Assembly: GCA_036939355.1 (NCBI GenBank)
Contig: JALLAP010001806.1
Coordinates: 1-10,131, forward strand
DNA from: Thalassiosira profunda
Taxonomy: Eukaryota; Bacillariophyta; Thalassiosirophyceae; Thalassiosirales; Thalassiosiraceae
Direction: 5' to 3'
DNA length: 10,131 nt
A program made the translations under genes and the position numbers. Within the stretch, counting starts at the first letter, position 1, and each line of letters starts with the position of its first letter. Below are positions 6,395 through 10,131 of the stretch, one piece after another. The notes under the pieces were generated by a model. The model was not told the DNA's origin and did not search any database. It worked only from the letters and a program-made list of their open reading frames with translations.

Positions 6395-6453
6395 CGATCC
6401 CGAGGAACGAGCTGGTGCATTGGGCGACATACCATCTAATACGCACATCTATC

Positions 6454-9400
6454 ATGCCATCCGCGAATAAATCGGGCGTGGCCCTCGCCTACGAGGCCGA
6501 CGCCTCCCCCTCCCCGGCCCCGACCGTCCGCGAGGGCTGCCGCGCCCTCCCCATCATCTACCTGAACGGGGCGCGCGTTCCCGACGCCCTCGCGGCGAAA
6601 GCCCGGCCCAACCAAACGTTGATCGATTTTCTGCGAGTGGAATGCGGATTGACGGGGACCAAGCTCGGCTGCGGCGAGGGGGGGTGCGGGGCGTGCACGG
6701 TGCTGCTGAGCCGGTATTCCGCCAGGGAGAATTATGGCAAGTCCAGTAATAATGCAGGGGAGGGGAGCGGGGAGATCGGCAGTGGCGATGGCGATAGTGG
6801 AGGGGAGAAGAAGCACGGCGATCATAACTCGTGCCAACCAACGGGCAAGATCGTCCATTCCACGGTCAACGCCTGCCTCTTCCCTGTCTTAGCTGCGGAC
6901 GGAGCCCACGTCACCACCGTCGAAGGGGTGGGGAGCTGGCGCCGCCGCTACCAGGGACTCCCATCCCCATCCGCCGCTCCCGCCGATTATGACGGGCAGA
7001 AGGAGGATTACCTGCACCCCATCCAGCGGGCCATGGTGGACCTGCACGCCTCCCAGTGCGGGTACTGCACCCCCGGCATCGTCATGGCATTGTACGGACT
7101 GCTCACGGAGGGGGAGGACGAGGAGGGACCCAAAGTGCAGCAATTGGAGGAGCACCTCGACGGGAACCTGTGCCGGTGCACGGGCTACCGGCCCATCTGG
7201 GACGCGGCCCGGAGCCTCTGCGCGGACGGCGCGGCCGACGTGGAGGACGGGCCGAAAGGGCCGTGCGGGGCGCCGTGCCGGGAGTGCCCGGAGAGAGAGG
7301 TTTGCGAGAGGGAGTGCAATGCGAAGGACAAGGAGGTGACGAAGGAGTGCGGAGATGGGATCGTTCGCTCGTCGACCCAGAGCAAGGTGGTCGAGTATCA
7401 AGCAGTGCTGCAGGAGAAGCATCCCGAGAAGTGGTGGAGCCAGCCGGACGACATGTTTCCCAAAGAGCTGGTTTGTCGAAGCGGAGAAGATGAAACGGAA
7501 CTGCACCGACAGCTGGCAAAGCCGCTCGTGGTGGCCGACGCCTCCCTCCACAACGGGGGCACGTGGCACCAGCCCCGCACCCTCGAGGAGCTGCTCGACC
7601 TCTTCCGAGAATTCGGCGGCGCGGGCGGCGTCAAAATGGTCGTGGGCAACACGGAAGTGGGCATCGAGACCAAGTTCAAGCGCGCCGTCTATCCGCGTCT
7701 GATCCATCCCTCCGAGAATATTCACACCCTCTTCGACATTGTTGGCACGGAGGATCATTTGGCGATTGGCGCGTGCTCCAGCCTGAGCTCGCTGCAGAAG
7801 ACCTGCCACGATTTGATTACCCACGATGGAGGGGAGCTGTTAATGCGCCGAAGCAAGACGGCGGGGCCCGTGCACGACATGCTCCGGTGGTTCGCGTCGA
7901 CGCAAATCCGGAACGTCGCCTGTCTGGGCGGCAATTTGGCCACCGCCTCGCCCATCTCCGACATGAACCCGCTGCTCTGCGCCTTGAATGCCACCTTGGT
8001 CCTGGCGAGCCGCCCCAAATCCGACGGAGGCATCGAACGGCGGCGTGTGCCGGTGTCCGACTTCTTCGTGGGATATCGAAAGGTGCAGATGGAACCGATC
8101 GAGGTGATCGAGCGTGTGGACGTGCCTCTGGTGCGGTCGACGTTCGAGTACGTGGCGCCGTTCAAACAGGCGAGGAGGAGGGAGGACGACATTAGCATCG
8201 TCACGAGCGGGATGCGCATCCGGCTGGCTCCTTCCAAGGGCGAGGAGAGCTGCTGGATGATCGAGGACGTCGCAATTGCTTTCGGTGGCATGGCGCCCAA
8301 GACCGTCATGGCGCGCAAAACCATGGAGGCTCTGGCGGGCAAGCCGTTCGTCGACGCGACTTTTGTGGAAGCTCGAAGCGTGCTGCAGGAGGAATTCGCC
8401 ATGCCCGATGACGTGCCGGGAGGCCAGGCCCAGTATCGCGTCACCCTCGCGTGCTCCTTTTTGCACAAATTCTACCTGCACTGCGTTGGCGAGCTGCGGA
8501 AAGACGTGGCCGACGATGACGCATCGTTACCAACGGTGCCTGCGATTGCCGATGACGAGGAGTGTGGAGCCGGCACTGGATTCGTGAGCGCTGCCAAGCC
8601 CAGCATTGGCGGGGTGCAGAGCTATCCAGCGCCAAAGGTGGCTGTCGGATTGGAGGCCAAGCACCCAACCACAAAGGATTTGCCCCTCGCCGCAGTGGCT
8701 GCGGCCGAAGCGGCGTCCAAAAAGCAGCCAGATTCAGTCGGCCGGCCTGCCACCCACGCGTCAGGTCCTCTGCACTGCACCGGCGAGGCGCTCTACGCCG
8801 ACGACATTCCTGCGCCGGAGAATGCACTTCACGGCTCTCTCATCCTAGCATCACAGTGCCACGTCAAGCTCCAATCGATCGACGTAACGCCTGCATTGGA
8901 CATTCCAGGCGTTGCCGGGGCATTCACTCACGAGGACATTGTCAAACTGGGCGGCGATAATCGCATGGGCCCAATTTTTCTGGACGATGTGGCCTTTTTG
9001 CCTATTGGCGACAAGGTGGACTTTGTTGGACAGGTGTTGGGGATCGTTGTGGGCTTGACGCAGGAGATTGCAGAGAAAGGAGCACACGCCGTGGCTGTGC
9101 AGTACAGCGAGGAGATGGAGGGCAAGGCGGTGGTGACCATCGAAGACGCCATCGCTGCAAAGAGCTTCTGGGAAGAGAACATTCACGAGATGCAGCGTGG
9201 TGGGAACGTGGCTGAAATCTTGCAACAAACTGAGGTGGGTGGAAAGAAGCTGGTGGTTGTGGAGGGATCGATGCGCTCTGGAGGTCAGGAGCATTTCTAT
9301 CTCGAGCCCAACTCCACACTTGCCATCCCATCGGAGGGTGCCACTGACTTGACGATCTACGCATCCACGCAAGCGCCAACCAAAACGCAGGACTTTTGCG

Positions 9401-10131
9401 CTCGCGTCACCAACACTCCTGCAGCCAAGGTCGTTGTCCGCATGAAGCGAATGGGCGGTGGATTTGGCGGCAAGGAAACGCGCAGCGTCTTCTGCTCTGT
9501 TGCCGCGGCAGTTGCAGCCAAGTTGACGAATCGGCCTGTGCGTCTGACGCTCAATCGCGATGTGGACATGAGCATCACTGGTGGACGTCACGCCTTCTTG
9601 GCCAAGTACAAAGCTGGCGCCCTCATAGACGAGGAGAGTGGCGACGTCAAGCTTCACGCGCTGGATGTCAAGCTGTTCAATAACGGCGGGTGCAAGTTCG
9701 ACCTGACGGGTCCTGTGTTGGACAGGGCGCTGTTTCATGTCGATAACTGCTACCTCTGGCCCAACTTTCACTCTGTCGGAACGCCGTGCCGGACTTCTCA
9801 GCCACCGCACACGGCCTTCCGAGGGTTTGGCGGTCCACAGGGAATGGTGGTTACAGAACACATCATGGACCATTTGGCATTGACGTGCAACGTCTCGGGG
9901 GACAAGCTTCGACGCGACAACATGTACACACTCTCTGATGCCACTCCCTTTGGCATGCGGTTTGGCGGAGAATTCACGGGCAAATGGAACGTGCCGAGCA
10001 TGTGGGATCGACTGTATTCAGAGTTAGACGTTGCGGGACGGCGAGAGGCTGCTGCCGAATTCAACCGAAAGAACAGGTGGATCAAGCGCGGGGTCGGTTT
10101 CATTCCGACCAAGTTTGGCATCGCCTTCACT
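6454..10131 (+). CDS. XDH: Xanthine dehydrogenase, molybdenum hydroxylase (3' end beyond the window)
   Basis: The enzyme oxidises hypoxanthine to xanthine and xanthine to urate with NAD+ in purine catabolism. One uninterrupted frame of 1226 codons runs to the window edge. An in-frame TAG at 6247 with no other ATG after it fixes the start at 6454. The [2Fe-2S] domains have cysteines 73, 78, 81, 141 (G-C-G-E-G-G-C-G-A-C) and 202, 205, 240, 242 (Q-C-G-Y-C, C-R-C-T-G-Y-R-P). The FAD domain shows V-V-G-N-T-E-V-G (396-403), G-G-N-L-A-T-A-S-P-I-S-D (492-503), F-F-x-G-Y-R (537-542) and F-K-Q-A-R-R-R-E-D-D (570-579). The molybdopterin domain starts near D-S-V-G-R-P (760). Q945, F1004, E1008, R1091, R1123 and F1125 match bovine Q767, F798, E802, R880, R912 and F914; the Glu/Arg pair marks a purine oxidase rather than an aldehyde oxidase. 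The catalytic glutamate (bovine E1261) lies beyond the window. About 220 residues longer than bovine XDH to the same point, owing to insertions and a Cys-rich linker. Confidence 0.97.
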   Translation, partial: MPSANKSGVALAYEADASPSPAPTVREGCRALPIIYLNGARVPDALAAKARPNQTLIDFLRVECGLTGTKLGCGEGGCGACTVLLSRYSARENYGKSSNNAGEGSGEIGSGDGDSGGEKKHGDHNSCQPTGKIVHSTVNACLFPVLAADGAHVTTVEGVGSWRRRYQGLPSPSAAPADYDGQKEDYLHPIQRAMVDLHASQCGYCTPGIVMALYGLLTEGEDEEGPKVQQLEEHLDGNLCRCTGYRPIWDAARSLCADGAADVEDGPKGPCGAPCRECPEREVCERECNAKDKEVTKECGDGIVRSSTQSKVVEYQAVLQEKHPEKWWSQPDDMFPKELVCRSGEDETELHRQLAKPLVVADASLHNGGTWHQPRTLEELLDLFREFGGAGGVKMVVGNTEVGIETKFKRAVYPRLIHPSENIHTLFDIVGTEDHLAIGACSSLSSLQKTCHDLITHDGGELLMRRSKTAGPVHDMLRWFASTQIRNVACLGGNLATASPISDMNPLLCALNATLVLASRPKSDGGIERRRVPVSDFFVGYRKVQMEPIEVIERVDVPLVRSTFEYVAPFKQARRREDDISIVTSGMRIRLAPSKGEESCWMIEDVAIAFGGMAPKTVMARKTMEALAGKPFVDATFVEARSVLQEEFAMPDDVPGGQAQYRVTLACSFLHKFYLHCVGELRKDVADDDASLPTVPAIADDEECGAGTGFVSAAKPSIGGVQSYPAPKVAVGLEAKHPTTKDLPLAAVAAAEAASKKQPDSVGRPATHASGPLHCTGEALYADDIPAPENALHGSLILASQCHVKLQSIDVTPALDIPGVAGAFTHEDIVKLGGDNRMGPIFLDDVAFLPIGDKVDFVGQVLGIVVGLTQEIAEKGAHAVAVQYSEEMEGKAVVTIEDAIAAKSFWEENIHEMQRGGNVAEILQQTEVGGKKLVVVEGSMRSGGQEHFYLEPNSTLAIPSEGATDLTIYASTQAPTKTQDFCARVTNTPAAKVVVRMKRMGGGFGGKETRSVFCSVAAAVAAKLTNRPVRLTLNRDVDMSITGGRHAFLAKYKAGALIDEESGDVKLHALDVKLFNNGGCKFDLTGPVLDRALFHVDNCYLWPNFHSVGTPCRTSQPPHTAFRGFGGPQGMVVTEHIMDHLALTCNVSGDKLRRDNMYTLSDATPFGMRFGGEFTGKWNVPSMWDRLYSELDVAGRREAAAEFNRKNRWIKRGVGFIPTKFGIAFT

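Larger units (their letters stand above)
6149..6453. promoter_or_regulatory. Divergent (bidirectional) promoter region
   Basis: These 305 bases separate the start codons of the leftward Tudor/PHD-like gene and the rightward xanthine dehydrogenase gene, so both promoters and 5' UTRs must lie here. The left part (6205-6250) is a cluster of ACGT cores. The middle (6250-6350) is purine-rich on the + strand with repeated caagca and gaagaa units. The right part holds a duplicated CCAAT/GC motif (6365-6394). No TATA box was seen on either side. An ATG followed directly by TAG (6244-6249) would be a start-stop element if the XDH transcript begins upstream of it. Confidence 0.6.

Noticed and set aside
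6889..7824. A 311-codon leftward frame antisense to the Fe-S/FAD part of XDH
   Set aside because: It is leucine-, arginine- and alanine-rich shadow sequence with no domain; the opposite strand is unmistakably XDH.
8851..9873. A 340-codon leftward frame antisense to XDH
   Set aside because: It lies fully inside the molybdopterin domain of XDH, has no recognisable motif, and is explained by codon bias on the opposite strand.

Overview
The window looks like nuclear DNA of a photosynthetic stramenopile, most likely a diatom or close relative. Four observations support this. The genes have long, uninterrupted eukaryotic-type reading frames. One protein carries a signal peptide ending in an ASAF motif, the hallmark of import into red-algal-derived complex plastids. 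Another has a Ser/Pro/Thr 'PT' stalk of the kind common in diatom surface proteins. A third begins with a Tudor-like module of a kind I recall from plant and algal chromatin proteins. The species cannot be fixed from sequence alone. No intron is needed in any of the genes read here.

Layout: positions 1-48 look like the end of a rightward gene, followed by about 650 bases of lower-GC, probably non-coding sequence. Three leftward genes follow. The first (701-2626) is a predicted plastid-targeted HAD-superfamily hydrolase with a C-terminal zinc ribbon. The second (2835-3782) is a single-pass membrane protein with a PT-repeat stalk and a six-cysteine, knottin-like C-terminal tip. The third (4022-6148) is a predicted nuclear protein combining a Tudor-like domain, a basic NLS, a half-PHD-like zinc finger and a large helical domain. 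That helical domain resembles the phage-associated 5-hydroxymethyl-dU kinase helical / alpha-glutamyl-putrescinyl-thymine pyrophosphorylase family. A 305-base divergent promoter (6149-6453) separates it from a rightward xanthine dehydrogenase gene (6454 to the window end, truncated). This promoter contains phased ACGT-core palindromes and a perfect 15-bp duplication carrying CCAAT.

Xanthine dehydrogenase is the securely identified gene: all eight Fe-S cysteines and the purine-specific active-site residues within the window are present. The most interesting gene is the Tudor/PHD/thymine-hypermodification-like protein, because its catalytic-looking domain is best known from phage DNA hypermodification but here sits in a chromatin-reader architecture. 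There is no evidence of an operon or shared pathway. The genes look like an ordinary compact eukaryotic neighbourhood, although the divergent pair could share regulation.
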